40,345 nt of DNA, from contig NZ_JABSST010000020.1 of NCBI RefSeq assembly GCF_013213975.1, positions 1 to 40,345 on the forward strand, in the 5' to 3' direction. The notes below the pieces were generated by a model. It had not been told where the DNA came from. It made no database searches and saw nothing but the letters and a program-made list of their open reading frames with translations. Shown piece by piece: positions 29,501-39,637 of the stretch. Both the position numbers and the translations under genes were made by a program. The first letter of the stretch is position 1, and each line of letters begins with the position of its first letter. Origin of the DNA: Winogradskyella sp. (GTDB taxonomy: Bacteria; Bacteroidota; Bacteroidia; Flavobacteriales; Flavobacteriaceae).

Positions 29501-30322
29501 ATGGAAAGCATAATAGAGTACTTCGAATCAATTGATCCTATTTTAGGAGCATTATATGCCTCTTTATTTACTTGGATTTTAACAGCTGCAGGTGCATCGC
29601 TAGTCTTTTTCTTTAGAGGAATGAATCGAGCTGTTTTAGATGGCATGTTAGGATTTACTGGTGGTGTGATGGTAGCAGCGAGTTTTTGGAGTTTACTGGC
29701 ACCAGGTATAGAAATGAGTCCAGGTGAAGGCTTTGTAAAGGTAATTCCAGCCGCAGTTGGTTTTGGACTAGGCGCATTATTCTTATATGGATTAGATAAA
29801 ATCTTACCTCATTTACATATCAATTTCAAAGAGAGTGAAAAAGAAGGGTTGAAAACACCTTGGCACAGAACAACATTATTAGTATTAGCTATTACCTTAC
29901 ATAATATACCTGAGGGTTTAGCGGTGGGTGTATTATTTGGTGGAGTCGCGGCAGGTATTCCAGAAGCCACCATAGGTGGAGCAGTGGCATTAGCACTAGG
30001 TATTGCTATTCAGAATTTTCCTGAAGGATTAGCTGTTTCTATGCCAATGCGAAGACAAGGTGCTAGTAAGTTTAAGAGCTTTTGGTATGGGCAATTGTCT
30101 GCAATTGTAGAACCAATAGCTGCTGTTATCGGTGCTGTAGCTGTTACATTTTTTACACCGATTTTACCATATGCTTTGGCTTTTGCGGCAGGTGCAATGA
30201 TTTTTGTTGTGGTTGAAGAGGTAATTCCTGAAACTCAACGCGATAAGTATACAGACATCGCAACGCTTGGTTTTATTGGTGGTTTTATTGTAATGATGAC
30301 CTTAGATGTTGGACTCGGATAA
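29501..30322 (+). CDS. ZIP family metal transporter
   Basis: 273 aa; TM4/5 signature HNIPEGLAVGVLFGG and NFPEGLAVSMPM. Confidence 0.95.
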   Translation: MESIIEYFESIDPILGALYASLFTWILTAAGASLVFFFRGMNRAVLDGMLGFTGGVMVAASFWSLLAPGIEMSPGEGFVKVIPAAVGFGLGALFLYGLDKILPHLHINFKESEKEGLKTPWHRTTLLVLAITLHNIPEGLAVGVLFGGVAAGIPEATIGGAVALALGIAIQNFPEGLAVSMPMRRQGASKFKSFWYGQLSAIVEPIAAVIGAVAVTFFTPILPYALAFAAGAMIFVVVEEVIPETQRDKYTDIATLGFIGGFIVMMTLDVGLG

Positions 30323-30375
30323 TATTATTTGTCATATTGATAAATTATCCTCGTCTTTAGAGCAAACACAACCAC

Positions 30376-30795
30376 ATGAATCGACTATTATTTATTCTCT
30401 TTTTTCTGTGTTCACTTGGAATGGCGGCACAAGATTCAACGACAACTAAAGTTAAACATTATAAAATTGCATTTGGTAAAACCGTTTTGGTAGAACATTT
30501 AAAAATTGAATTTAAAACGCTTTCACTAGATGCACGCTGTCCAAAGGAGGTTACCTGTATACGTGGTGGTGAAGTTATTGTTGGACTTGCTGTTTATGAT
30601 AAGAGGGCTTTACTTCAGGAGTTAAATCTTACATTTTACCCATATGGTATGACAGAGTTTCTTACAGGACTACTTGCATCTAATGGAATTTCAATTAAGA
30701 ATTTACAGTTATTGCCTTATCCAAAGGCAGATTTCAATCAAATTAATAGTAATTATTATTTGGAGTTTGACACCTTGACTTCAAAAACAGAGTAG
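30376..30795 (+). CDS. Hypothetical secreted protein with RCP-x4-C motif
   Basis: 139 aa; signal peptide MNRLLFILFFLCSLGMAA; SLDARCPKEVTCIRGGEVIVGLAVYD. Confidence 0.7.
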   Translation: MNRLLFILFFLCSLGMAAQDSTTTKVKHYKIAFGKTVLVEHLKIEFKTLSLDARCPKEVTCIRGGEVIVGLAVYDKRALLQELNLTFYPYGMTEFLTGLLASNGISIKNLQLLPYPKADFNQINSNYYLEFDTLTSKTE

Positions 30796-30805
30796 GTTCT
30801 AAGAA

Positions 30806-30943
30806 TTAGTGACATCCACAGTCGTCATTTGCACCACAAGATTTCGTTGCCTTTTTCGGTTTCCAAATAAACTTTCTTACTAGGAAGATAACGGCCAATG
30901 CCAAAGTAGAAAAGACGAGTATGTTTTGAATAATCGTATTCAT
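30806..30943 (-). CDS. FeoB-associated Cys-rich membrane peptide (45 aa)
   Basis: MNTIIQNILVFSTLALAVIFLVRKFIWKPKKATKSCGANDDCGCH; one TM helix and a C-terminal C-x5-CGCH tail. The ATG overlaps the feoB stop, so the ORF-track start at 31027 is too far upstream. Confidence 0.85.
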   Translation of the reverse strand: MNTIIQNILVFSTLALAVIFLVRKFIWKPKKATKSCGANDDCGCH

Positions 30944-33057
30944 TATTTTAATACTTGAAATGCTATTAAAGCAACAATATAAGCAAATCCACTCATGAAT
31001 ACCAATTGCAACGATGGCCATTTCCATGAATTTGTTTCACGTTTCACGACGGCCAGGGTGCTCATGCATTGCATAGCAAACGCATAAAATAACAGTAGCG
31101 AAATGCCGGATGCTAGCGTAAATACTTTTGTTCCATCGCTATGTGTTTCTTCTGCCATTCTATTTTTTATGGTTGACATGGCTTCGTCTTCGTCTTCAAT
31201 ATCGTTAGCGCTTCCAATACTGTAAATGGTGGCTAATGTACCGACAAAAACCTCTCTTGCGGCGAAAGACGTCACTAACCCAATACCTATTTTCCAATCA
31301 TAACCTAAAGGTTGAATAACAGGTTCCATTCCTTTTCCAATTATACCAATATATGAGTGCTCTAATTTATGTTCTGCGACTAAATCATTAAGCTCATCTT
31401 CTGATAGATTAGGATGTCTTTCTGTAACAATGGCCTCAGCATTATTAAATTGTTCACCAGGTCCATAGGATGCTAAAAACCACAATACAATTGAAATTGC
31501 TAATATGATTTTACCAGCTTCGAATACAAAGGTTTTTGTTTTTTCTAAAACAGTTAATCCTACATTCTTAAGAAGCGGCATCTTGTAACTCGGCATCTCA
31601 ATGACAAAGTAAGATTTACTTTTAATCTTCAGGATTTTATTTAAGATAAAGGCTGCAAATACAGCAGTTAGAAAACCTAATGCATATAAAGACATTAATG
31701 TAAGTGCTTGGTAGCTTAAGCCTAAAAATGTCCCTTCGGGAATAACTAGTGCTATGATAATAACATAAACAGGTAATCTTGCCGAACAGGTTGTAAAAGG
31801 AGTAACAAGAATGGTTATGAGTCGTTCTTTCCAACTTTCAATATTTCGAGCTGCCATAACCGCGGGTATAGCACAAGCATTTCCAGAAATTAATGGTACA
31901 ACACTTTTACCGCTTAATCCAAAACGTCGCATTAGTCTATCCATTAAAAAAACCACGCGACTCATATAGCCGCTTTCTTCTAGTATTGATATAAAAAGAA
32001 ATAGGAAAGCAATTGGGGGAATAAATACCATAATGCCTCCGATTCCAGCAATAATACCTTCAGCTAATAGGTTTGTAAAAGCACCAGCAGGAAGTGTGTT
32101 TTTTACCCAGTCCGCAAGATTAGAAAAACCTAGATCTATTAAGTCTGCAGGATAGGTTGCCCAATCATAGACCGCTTGAAACATCAATAAGAGGATAAAG
32201 AAGAAAATCACATAACCCCAAACCTTATGGGTTAGAATTCTGTCTATTTTAATTCTAAAATCTTTAGCGTTAGCTAAATCTATGGTTTGTCCCTTTTTGA
32301 GCGTGTTATTAATAAACTGGTAGCGTTTTATAGTTTCTTTTTGTTGTAATCGCTTAAGGTCTGTTTCAGACTTAGTTTTAAAGTTGTTAACAGCTTCGAT
32401 AGTAGCGCGATCAGTTTTACCAAAATTCACATCTTGCGTAATAACCAACCATAGTTTATATAGTAATTGATCTGGAAAAGCTTTTTTAAGACTATCAAAA
32501 TATTCAGGATCTATTGAGGAAGCGTTTAAACAGGGTTTGGTAGATAAAGAGTCGTATTTAGCTATGAGTTCTTTAAGTTCTGAAATACCATTATTTTTTC
32601 GAGTGCTTATTAAAGCAATTTTGGTTTCAAGTTGGCTTTCTAAGTAAGGAATGTCTAATGAAATGCCTTTGTAAGCCATACGATCAGACATGTTAATAGC
32701 CAAAACTGTTGGAATTTCAAGATCTTTTATTTGTGTAAATAACAAAAGATTACGTTTTAAATTCTCAACATCTGTTACAACAACAGCAACATCTGGAAAG
32801 TTTTTGTCGTTTCGATTAAGAAGTAATTCAATAACTACATTTTCATCTAAAGACGATGCATTAAGACTGTAAGTACCTGGTAAATCTAAAATGTGAGCTT
32901 TTGTGCCGTCAGCAAGCTTGCAAGTTCCTTCTTTCTTATCTACGGTAATACCAGGGTAATTACCAACTTTTTGATTTAATCCAGTAAGCGCATTAAAAAC
33001 CGAAGTTTTTCCCGTATTAGGATTTCCAATTAAGGCAACGTTAATCTGCTTACTCAT
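30943..33057 (-). CDS. feoB: Ferrous iron transport protein B
   Basis: 704 aa; G1 GNPNTGKTSVFNALTG, G3 DLPGTYSL, gate motifs. Confidence 0.97.
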   Translation of the reverse strand: MSKQINVALIGNPNTGKTSVFNALTGLNQKVGNYPGITVDKKEGTCKLADGTKAHILDLPGTYSLNASSLDENVVIELLLNRNDKNFPDVAVVVTDVENLKRNLLLFTQIKDLEIPTVLAINMSDRMAYKGISLDIPYLESQLETKIALISTRKNNGISELKELIAKYDSLSTKPCLNASSIDPEYFDSLKKAFPDQLLYKLWLVITQDVNFGKTDRATIEAVNNFKTKSETDLKRLQQKETIKRYQFINNTLKKGQTIDLANAKDFRIKIDRILTHKVWGYVIFFFILLLMFQAVYDWATYPADLIDLGFSNLADWVKNTLPAGAFTNLLAEGIIAGIGGIMVFIPPIAFLFLFISILEESGYMSRVVFLMDRLMRRFGLSGKSVVPLISGNACAIPAVMAARNIESWKERLITILVTPFTTCSARLPVYVIIIALVIPEGTFLGLSYQALTLMSLYALGFLTAVFAAFILNKILKIKSKSYFVIEMPSYKMPLLKNVGLTVLEKTKTFVFEAGKIILAISIVLWFLASYGPGEQFNNAEAIVTERHPNLSEDELNDLVAEHKLEHSYIGIIGKGMEPVIQPLGYDWKIGIGLVTSFAAREVFVGTLATIYSIGSANDIEDEDEAMSTIKNRMAEETHSDGTKVFTLASGISLLLFYAFAMQCMSTLAVVKRETNSWKWPSLQLVFMSGFAYIVALIAFQVLK

Positions 33058-33277
33058 CTATAGACGCGATTAAAATATGGTTAGCCGTTTCTTTTCTAAT
33101 GGCCAAATGAGAACCATTGATATTGAGGTACATGGGGTCAGAAAAAGAGGAAATAGCGACTAATTCAACAGAATTACCCGGTAAACAACCCATCTCTAAT
33201 AATTTAAGAGGAATTTCTTTGGAAGAAACATCTGTAATTACGGCGTGCTGTCCACGTTTTAAATCTGCTAATGTCAA
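33050..33277 (-). CDS. feoA: Ferrous iron transport protein A
   Basis: 75 aa; LADLKRGQHAVITDVSSKEIPLKLLEMGCLPGNSVELV. Start appears to be TTG at 33277; 8 bp overlap with feoB. Confidence 0.92.
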   Translation of the reverse strand: MTLADLKRGQHAVITDVSSKEIPLKLLEMGCLPGNSVELVAISSFSDPMYLNINGSHLAIRKETANHILIASIDE

Positions 33278-33355
33278 GCTTGGCTTATTTAGATTAATTT
33301 TAAAAAAGCAAAAATAAGTGAAATAATCTACTAGCTGAAACGCTTTATAAAGAAT

Positions 33356-34057
33356 TTAGGACTCCGATTTAAGGGTTTCTATGTCTTCAAGAAGTTGCTC
33401 AATATCCTCTGGATTGGTGCCATCGTAAAATCCTCGAATTTGTCGTTTTTTATCAATGAGCATAAAATTTTCGGTATGAATCATATCATACTCATCGCCA
33501 TTACCTTGCGTTTTAACAGCCAAATAGCTTTTACGCGCTAACTCATAGATTTGCTTTTTATTACCAGTGACTAAATTCCATTTACTATCAATCACCCCTT
33601 TTTCTTGCGCATATTTTTTAAGTTGAGCTACACTATCAATATTTGGTGTTACGGAATGCGATAGAAGCATAACGTCATCATCATTTATAATTTCTTTCTG
33701 AATTTGATACATATGATCTGTCATGATAGGACAAATGGTAGGACAGGTTGTGAAAAAGAAATCAGCAACGTAGATTTTATCTTTATAAGTCTCTTGAGTA
33801 ATTGTTTCACCATTTTGATTAATTAGGCTAAAATCAGCTATCGTATGGTATTTCATTTTATGCTGAATGGTACTATCCACCAATTGTTCACTGACCATAC
33901 CAGGTTGCCAAACAGGCAGTGGTTGTTTTACGTTTAAAATATTATAGATAAGTACTATGATTACAACACATAACACAGTGAAGAAAATTCCGAAATTTTT
34001 ATAACTCTTAAAAAACCCTAGAAACGACATAAAGTAAAGTTTTAAATCCGAGTGCAA
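33356..34057 (-). CDS. SCO1/SenC family copper metallochaperone
   Basis: 233 aa; one TM helix, VADFFFTTCPTICPIMTDHM (CxxxC) and a distal histidine. Confidence 0.95.
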   Translation of the reverse strand: MHSDLKLYFMSFLGFFKSYKNFGIFFTVLCVVIIVLIYNILNVKQPLPVWQPGMVSEQLVDSTIQHKMKYHTIADFSLINQNGETITQETYKDKIYVADFFFTTCPTICPIMTDHMYQIQKEIINDDDVMLLSHSVTPNIDSVAQLKKYAQEKGVIDSKWNLVTGNKKQIYELARKSYLAVKTQGNGDEYDMIHTENFMLIDKKRQIRGFYDGTNPEDIEQLLEDIETLKSES

Positions 34058-34221
34058 AGGTAAGATTCAAGCTAGTTTTTCAGAACTTTTTTAACACAAT
34101 AGTAGGCTTTCAACTTCTTGATTAATAAAATGCTGTTAAAAATAAATCGATAAGAAATACAATTATTTTCTAAATGCCTTGAAAACCTTACTTTTGTCAA
34201 TCGAAATTTGAAAATAACTAC

Positions 34222-35562
34222 ATGGAATTTGTAATTAAGATATCCCAATTCTTACTAAGTTTATCCCTTCTCATTGTTTTGCACGAGTTAGGTCACTTTT
34301 TACCAGCTAAGGCATTTAAAACTAAGGTTGAGAAGTTCTATTTGTTCTTTGACGTGAAGTATTCACTCTTTAAAAAGAAGATTGGAGAAACTGTTTATGG
34401 TATAGGTTGGTTACCTCTCGGTGGGTATGTTAAGATTGCTGGAATGATAGATGAGAGCATGGATAAGGAGCAGATGGCACAACCACCACAACCCTGGGAA
34501 TTTAGATCCAAGCCAGCATGGCAACGTCTAATAATTATGTTAGGTGGTGTTACCGTTAATTTTATTTTGGCTTATGTGATATATGTTTTTGTGTCTTTTA
34601 CTTATGGTGATACTGATATAAAAATTGACAGTTTAAGAGGTGGTTATCTTATTGAAAACCAAGTGCTATTAGATGCTGGGTTTGAAACTGGCGATAAAGT
34701 CCTTGCCATTAATGATCAACGTATCGAGAAGGATTCTGAAATCGGACAATATATTATTGGAGCAGAACAAATCACTGTAGATAGAAACGGACAAGAAAAA
34801 GTAATTAATCTTCCAGAGAATTTTTTGGGTCAGTTATCCGATGAGGGTAGTAAAAACCTATATAAATACCGCTATCCATTTATTGTAGAATCTGTTCCGG
34901 ACTCCTCAGTTAATAAAAGTGTAGATATAAAAGAAGGTGATGTTATCTTAAGCCTCAACGGTAAAACTTTAGACTACTTTGATTTGTTTGAAAATGAATT
35001 AAAAAATTTGAAAGGTCAAACAGTGACTGCCGAAGTGTTACGTGGCGATGAGACCATTACAAGAAAACTTGAAGTAAATAATGATGCTAAGCTTAATATT
35101 TTTAGATTAATTGATGCGAAAAGATTTATTGAATTGGGCTACTATGAAGTTATTAAAAGAGAATATTCCTTTGGAGAAAGCTTTGCAGCAGGAGGTAAAA
35201 AGTTTACCTCAACCATTGTTAACTATTTTGCACAATTAAAAGCCATTTTTAATCCTAAAACAGGAGCTTACAAAGGCTTAGGTGGTTTTAAAGCGATTTA
35301 TGACATTTTTCCTGACTTCTGGAGCTGGGAAGCTTTCTGGAAATTAACAGCTTTTCTATCTATTATGTTAGCCATTTTAAACTTGTTACCAATACCAGCA
35401 TTAGATGGTGGTCATGTAATGTTTTTATTATATGAAATGGTATCAGGACGTAAACCCAGTGAAAAGTTTTTAGAGCGTGCACAGATCGTTGGATTCTTTA
35501 TCCTCATTGCTTTAGTATTATTTGCTAACGGTAATGATATTTTTAAAGCGATAACACGTTAA
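34222..35562 (+). CDS. rseP: Site-2 intramembrane zinc metalloprotease
   Basis: 446 aa; LHELGHF (HExxH), PDZ-like region, LNLLPIPALDGGHV. Confidence 0.95.
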   Translation: MEFVIKISQFLLSLSLLIVLHELGHFLPAKAFKTKVEKFYLFFDVKYSLFKKKIGETVYGIGWLPLGGYVKIAGMIDESMDKEQMAQPPQPWEFRSKPAWQRLIIMLGGVTVNFILAYVIYVFVSFTYGDTDIKIDSLRGGYLIENQVLLDAGFETGDKVLAINDQRIEKDSEIGQYIIGAEQITVDRNGQEKVINLPENFLGQLSDEGSKNLYKYRYPFIVESVPDSSVNKSVDIKEGDVILSLNGKTLDYFDLFENELKNLKGQTVTAEVLRGDETITRKLEVNNDAKLNIFRLIDAKRFIELGYYEVIKREYSFGESFAAGGKKFTSTIVNYFAQLKAIFNPKTGAYKGLGGFKAIYDIFPDFWSWEAFWKLTAFLSIMLAILNLLPIPALDGGHVMFLLYEMVSGRKPSEKFLERAQIVGFFILIALVLFANGNDIFKAITR

Positions 35563-35634
35563 AAAAATAAGTTTTCATATTGTAGAGATTAAAAAATAAT
35601 TTATATTTGCGCTCGCTAAAGCGAAAAAAGATCT

Positions 35635-35708
35635 TCCTCAGTAGCTCAGTTGGTTAGAGCATCTGACTGTTAATCAGAGGGTCGTTGGTTCGAGCCCAAC
35701 CTGAGGAG
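35635..35708 (+). tRNA. tRNA-Asn (anticodon GTT)
   Basis: Acceptor TCCTCAG...CTGAGGA, D-arm GCTCAGTTGGTTAGAGC, anticodon loop CTGTTAA, T-arm GGTTCGAGCC; TATATTTG-type promoter just upstream. No CCA encoded. Confidence 0.96.
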
Positions 35709-35710
35709 CA

Positions 35711-35742
35711 AAAAAAGCCTGATAATTTTATCAGGCTTTTTT
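35711..35742 (+). terminator. Rho-independent terminator after tRNA-Asn (bidirectional)
   Basis: aaaaaagcctgata-attt-tatcaggctttttt. Confidence 0.9.
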
Positions 35743-35760
35743 GTTTTATAAAGTAAAATC

Positions 35761-36711
35761 TTATTGGTACTTTTTCTTTAATTCATTTAGCATAGTATCC
35801 GTCATTGCATCTAAATCAAAACTGTGCTGCCAGCTCCAGTCATGTCGCGCAATAGTGTCATCTATTGATGATGGCCAGCTATTTGCAATAGCTTGTCTAA
35901 AATCGGGTTGGTAGGTAATTTCAAATTCTGGAATACGGCTTTTAATGCTCTCATAAATATTTTTTGGCGTGAATGAAATCGCTGATAAATTATAAGAGGA
36001 TCTAATGGTTAAATCTTCGGCTGAAGCCTGCATTAGGTCTATCGTGGCTTTAATGGCGTCATCCATAAACATCATAGGTAAGCTTGTGTTTTCTGATAGG
36101 AAACATTCGTATTTGCCATGCTTAATGGCTTCATGATAAATTTCTACAGCATAATCTGTAGTACCACCACCAGGCATAGTTTTGTGGCTAATGATCCCAG
36201 GATAACGTAAACTTCTTACATCAACGCCGTATTTGTTGTGATAATACTCACACCAACGCTCACCGACTTGTTTTGTTATGCCATATACCGTAGTGGGTTC
36301 GCAAATGGTATGCTGAGGAGTAAATTCCTTTGGTGTTGTTGGTCCAAATACAGCAATACTACTTGGCCAATACACCTTTTTTATAGTACCTCCTTTGGCA
36401 AGATTAAGAACATGGAACAAAGAATTCATGTTAAGGTCCCAAGCTTCCATTGGGTACTTTTCGCCTGTAGCACTTAATAGCGCTGCCATTAAATAAACGG
36501 TGTCTATCTCGTAGTTTTTACAACAGTCCTTAATTGCATTAAAATTCTTAGCATCAATGATTTCAAAGGGGCCAGAATTAACCAGTTCCAAGTTTCTGGT
36601 GTTAATATCACTGGCAATGACATTGCTCTGGCCATAAATTTCTCTGAGCTTAGTCGTTAATTCTGAGCCTATTTGGCCACCTGCTCCAATGATTAAAATT
36701 TTTGAGGACAT
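35761..36711 (-). CDS. NAD-dependent epimerase/dehydratase, probable L-threonine 3-dehydrogenase-type
   Basis: 316 aa; KILIIGAGGQIGSEL Rossmann motif, YGITKQVGERWCEYY (YxxxK), LRYPGIIS. Confidence 0.88.
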   Translation of the reverse strand: MSSKILIIGAGGQIGSELTTKLREIYGQSNVIASDINTRNLELVNSGPFEIIDAKNFNAIKDCCKNYEIDTVYLMAALLSATGEKYPMEAWDLNMNSLFHVLNLAKGGTIKKVYWPSSIAVFGPTTPKEFTPQHTICEPTTVYGITKQVGERWCEYYHNKYGVDVRSLRYPGIISHKTMPGGGTTDYAVEIYHEAIKHGKYECFLSENTSLPMMFMDDAIKATIDLMQASAEDLTIRSSYNLSAISFTPKNIYESIKSRIPEFEITYQPDFRQAIANSWPSSIDDTIARHDWSWQHSFDLDAMTDTMLNELKKKYQ

Positions 36712-36878
36712 ATTAATTATTATATAATTCTCAAAAATAATAAGAAATAGGGTGTTAAATAATTAAAATCTTCAGAAAAAAAGAACGTTTTCTAGGAAGT
36801 TGACAATCTTAACTTTAAGATTATACTAGGTGATTAGAATATTAGTTTAAGTATATTTACAAGCAAATTGTACTGACA

Positions 36879-37409
36879 ATGAAATTAGGATTAGTCCTTT
36901 TTAATTTAGTGTTTATTATGTTGCTAAGCTGTTCTGGTGATCAACAGACTACTTCTGATACTGAAACCTCAGAGAAGGACGACACTGCCTTTAAAATTAC
37001 AGCCGAAATCATAGAGAAATTTGAATATGCCGATTATGCATTGAGTACTGATGGAGAAAACGCAGTTAAAGAATGGGAAAAGTATCAGGAATTAGCAATC
37101 CAAGTGGGCTATTTGAAGAAAGGGGATCTTTCATTTTTCAATGGTGATAACAAGCTTTTGAAAAAATTTATTGAGACATTTAAGATAGAACTACCGGATG
37201 CGCTTAGAACTAATCCTATAGAATCTAGAGTTATTATCGTAGAGACTACACTATTACGATTGAACGAAAATTTAACTTTAGATAATATAGACAAGCGATT
37301 AAAACTAGAGAGTGTTAAGGAGGTTGTTGTGGCATTTTCAAATCTCAACTTTCTGATTAATAAGAAATTAATTAGAGATAAGGGAGAGAAAATACAATCG
37401 CAGTATTAA
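36879..37409 (+). CDS. Hypothetical lipoprotein
   Basis: 176 aa; lipobox MLLSCSGD. Confidence 0.65.
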   Translation: MKLGLVLFNLVFIMLLSCSGDQQTTSDTETSEKDDTAFKITAEIIEKFEYADYALSTDGENAVKEWEKYQELAIQVGYLKKGDLSFFNGDNKLLKKFIETFKIELPDALRTNPIESRVIIVETTLLRLNENLTLDNIDKRLKLESVKEVVVAFSNLNFLINKKLIRDKGEKIQSQY

Positions 37410-37506
37410 ATGACCACTTGTTAAAATTGAATTGATTTGTAACAATTTTCCTTTAAAGCGGTCTTATTACTAACTACAAGAAATTCGAATTAATTAAAAT
37501 CACATT

Positions 37507-39573
37507 ATGAGAACCAATCTTAGTCGCGTTCTAGCGATATCAGGTTTGGCATTCTTTGCGTTTGTTGGATGTAAAGATGAAGCCAAGAACGACACTGCTT
37601 TAGCAGAGGAAAAAATTCCAGGAATTATATTGGAAAATATGGACACTAGCATAAGTCCAAAAGACGATTTTTACAAGTATGTAAACGGTAAATGGTTAGA
37701 AACAAATGCAATTCCAGACGACGAGTCGCGTTGGGGAGGATTCGGTGTTTTACGCAAATCTACACGACAAGATGTTCTAAGCATATTAAACACATCGAAG
37801 GAACTAGGAACCTATAAAGAAGGATCAGATCAGCAAAAAGCGCTACTTATTTTTGAATCTGAACTAGATACTATAGCACGTAATGAAGCGGGTATTTCAC
37901 CAATTCAACCTTTACTAGATAAGATTGGAGGTATTAATAACTTAAGCGATATGCAAACTGTTTTTGCCTCAACACTTGGTGTTTCTGCTCCATTTGCAGG
38001 TATTGGGGCGAATCCAGATCTTAATGATAGTAGCATGAATACAGCTTGGGTATTTCCAGCTGGATTAGGATTACAACGCGATTACTATTTAGATCAAGAT
38101 GAAAAGACCAAAGAAATTAGAGGACAATATGTTGCTCATGTGGCAAGAATGCTTCAGTATATCAATTATTCAGAAGCTGATGCTAAAGCTGCAGCAGACA
38201 GGATCTTAGCTATGGAAACGCAACTTGCTGAACCAAGATTAGATAAAGTGTCAAGCAGAGATATTAGAAACTTTAATAACCCTACCTCTTTAGCAGATTT
38301 ACAGGCTATGGCACCAGCGATTAACTGGCAAAAATTTATGGATGATATGGGTATAGACAAACAAGTAGATACCCTGTTGGTGATGCAGCCAAAGTACATG
38401 AAAGCCATGGATGCTTTTTTAAAGACTACATCTATTAAAGATATTAAGACCTTAATGGATTGGAGTACTTTAAATAGTGCAGCAGGCTTTTTAACAACTG
38501 AAATTGAAAAAGCGAGTTGGGAATTTTACGGTAAAACCTTAAGAGGTTCAAAGACAATGCTTCCTGCTGAGGAGCGCGCTCTTGGTACCGTTGATGGTAG
38601 TGTAGGTGAAGCTGTTGGTCAACTTTATGTTCAAGCTAAGTTTCCACCTGAAGCTAAAGAAAAGGCTGAAAAAATGATCGCTAATGTAATTACTGCATTC
38701 CAAAATCGAATAAATAAATTGGATTGGATGAGTGAAGTGACTAAAGCTAAAGCCATTGAGAAATTAGACAAGATGACTGTAAAAATTGCTTATCCAGATG
38801 AGTGGGAAGATTACTCTGATTTACAGGTAGAAGAAGGTAATTCTTATGCTGAAAATATGATTGCTGTTGGCGCGTGGTCACAGAAGAAAAATTTAAGTGA
38901 TATTAACGAGCCTGTAGACAAGACAAAATGGGGCATGCCACCACAAATGGTCAATGCATATTTTAATCCGTTAAACAATGAAATTGTATTTCCAGCGGCG
39001 ATTTTACAACCTCCATTTTATAACTATACTGCAGATGAAGCTGTAAATTATGGAGGTATTGGTGCTGTTATTGGTCATGAGATTTCACATGCTTTTGATG
39101 ATTCTGGAGCAAGGTTTGATGCGGATGGAAATGTGAATAATTGGTGGACGCCAGAAGATTTAACAGAGTTTGGAAATAGAGGGAAAGCTTTAGTAGATCA
39201 ATATTCTGCTCTTGAAGTGTTAGACAGTGTTTATGTAAACGGCGCATTTACTTTAGGCGAAAATATTGGAGACCTTGGAGGAGTATTAGGTGCATATGAT
39301 GGATTACAGCTATACTTTAAGGAAAATGGAAGGCCTGAAGATATTGATGGCTTTACTGCAGAGCAACGCTTCTTTATGTCTTGGGCAACCGTTTGGAGAA
39401 CTTTAATTAGAGATGAAGCCTTGAGAAATCAAATTAATACAGATCCACATTCACCAGGTCATATTAGAGCGACACAGCCATTGAAAAATGTAGATGCCTT
39501 TTATGAAGCATTTAGAATTAAGGAAGGTGATGCGATGTATTTACCTCCAGAGGAACGCGTTAGAATTTGGTAA
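37507..39573 (+). CDS. M13 family metallopeptidase (neprilysin-like lipoprotein)
   Basis: 688 aa; lipobox FVGCKDE; VIGHEISHAFDDSGARFD zinc motif and ENIGDLGG. Confidence 0.96.
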   Translation: MRTNLSRVLAISGLAFFAFVGCKDEAKNDTALAEEKIPGIILENMDTSISPKDDFYKYVNGKWLETNAIPDDESRWGGFGVLRKSTRQDVLSILNTSKELGTYKEGSDQQKALLIFESELDTIARNEAGISPIQPLLDKIGGINNLSDMQTVFASTLGVSAPFAGIGANPDLNDSSMNTAWVFPAGLGLQRDYYLDQDEKTKEIRGQYVAHVARMLQYINYSEADAKAAADRILAMETQLAEPRLDKVSSRDIRNFNNPTSLADLQAMAPAINWQKFMDDMGIDKQVDTLLVMQPKYMKAMDAFLKTTSIKDIKTLMDWSTLNSAAGFLTTEIEKASWEFYGKTLRGSKTMLPAEERALGTVDGSVGEAVGQLYVQAKFPPEAKEKAEKMIANVITAFQNRINKLDWMSEVTKAKAIEKLDKMTVKIAYPDEWEDYSDLQVEEGNSYAENMIAVGAWSQKKNLSDINEPVDKTKWGMPPQMVNAYFNPLNNEIVFPAAILQPPFYNYTADEAVNYGGIGAVIGHEISHAFDDSGARFDADGNVNNWWTPEDLTEFGNRGKALVDQYSALEVLDSVYVNGAFTLGENIGDLGGVLGAYDGLQLYFKENGRPEDIDGFTAEQRFFMSWATVWRTLIRDEALRNQINTDPHSPGHIRATQPLKNVDAFYEAFRIKEGDAMYLPPEERVRIW

Positions 39574-39591
39574 TACCGAATTTATAGAAAC

Positions 39592-39621
39592 AAAAAATGC
39601 TGCCTTATGGCAGCATTTTTT
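39592..39621. terminator. Bidirectional terminator between convergent M13 peptidase and TPR genes
   Basis: aaaaaatgctgcc-ttat-ggcagcatttttt. Confidence 0.9.
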
Positions 39622-39637
39622 GTTGATATGATATCAA

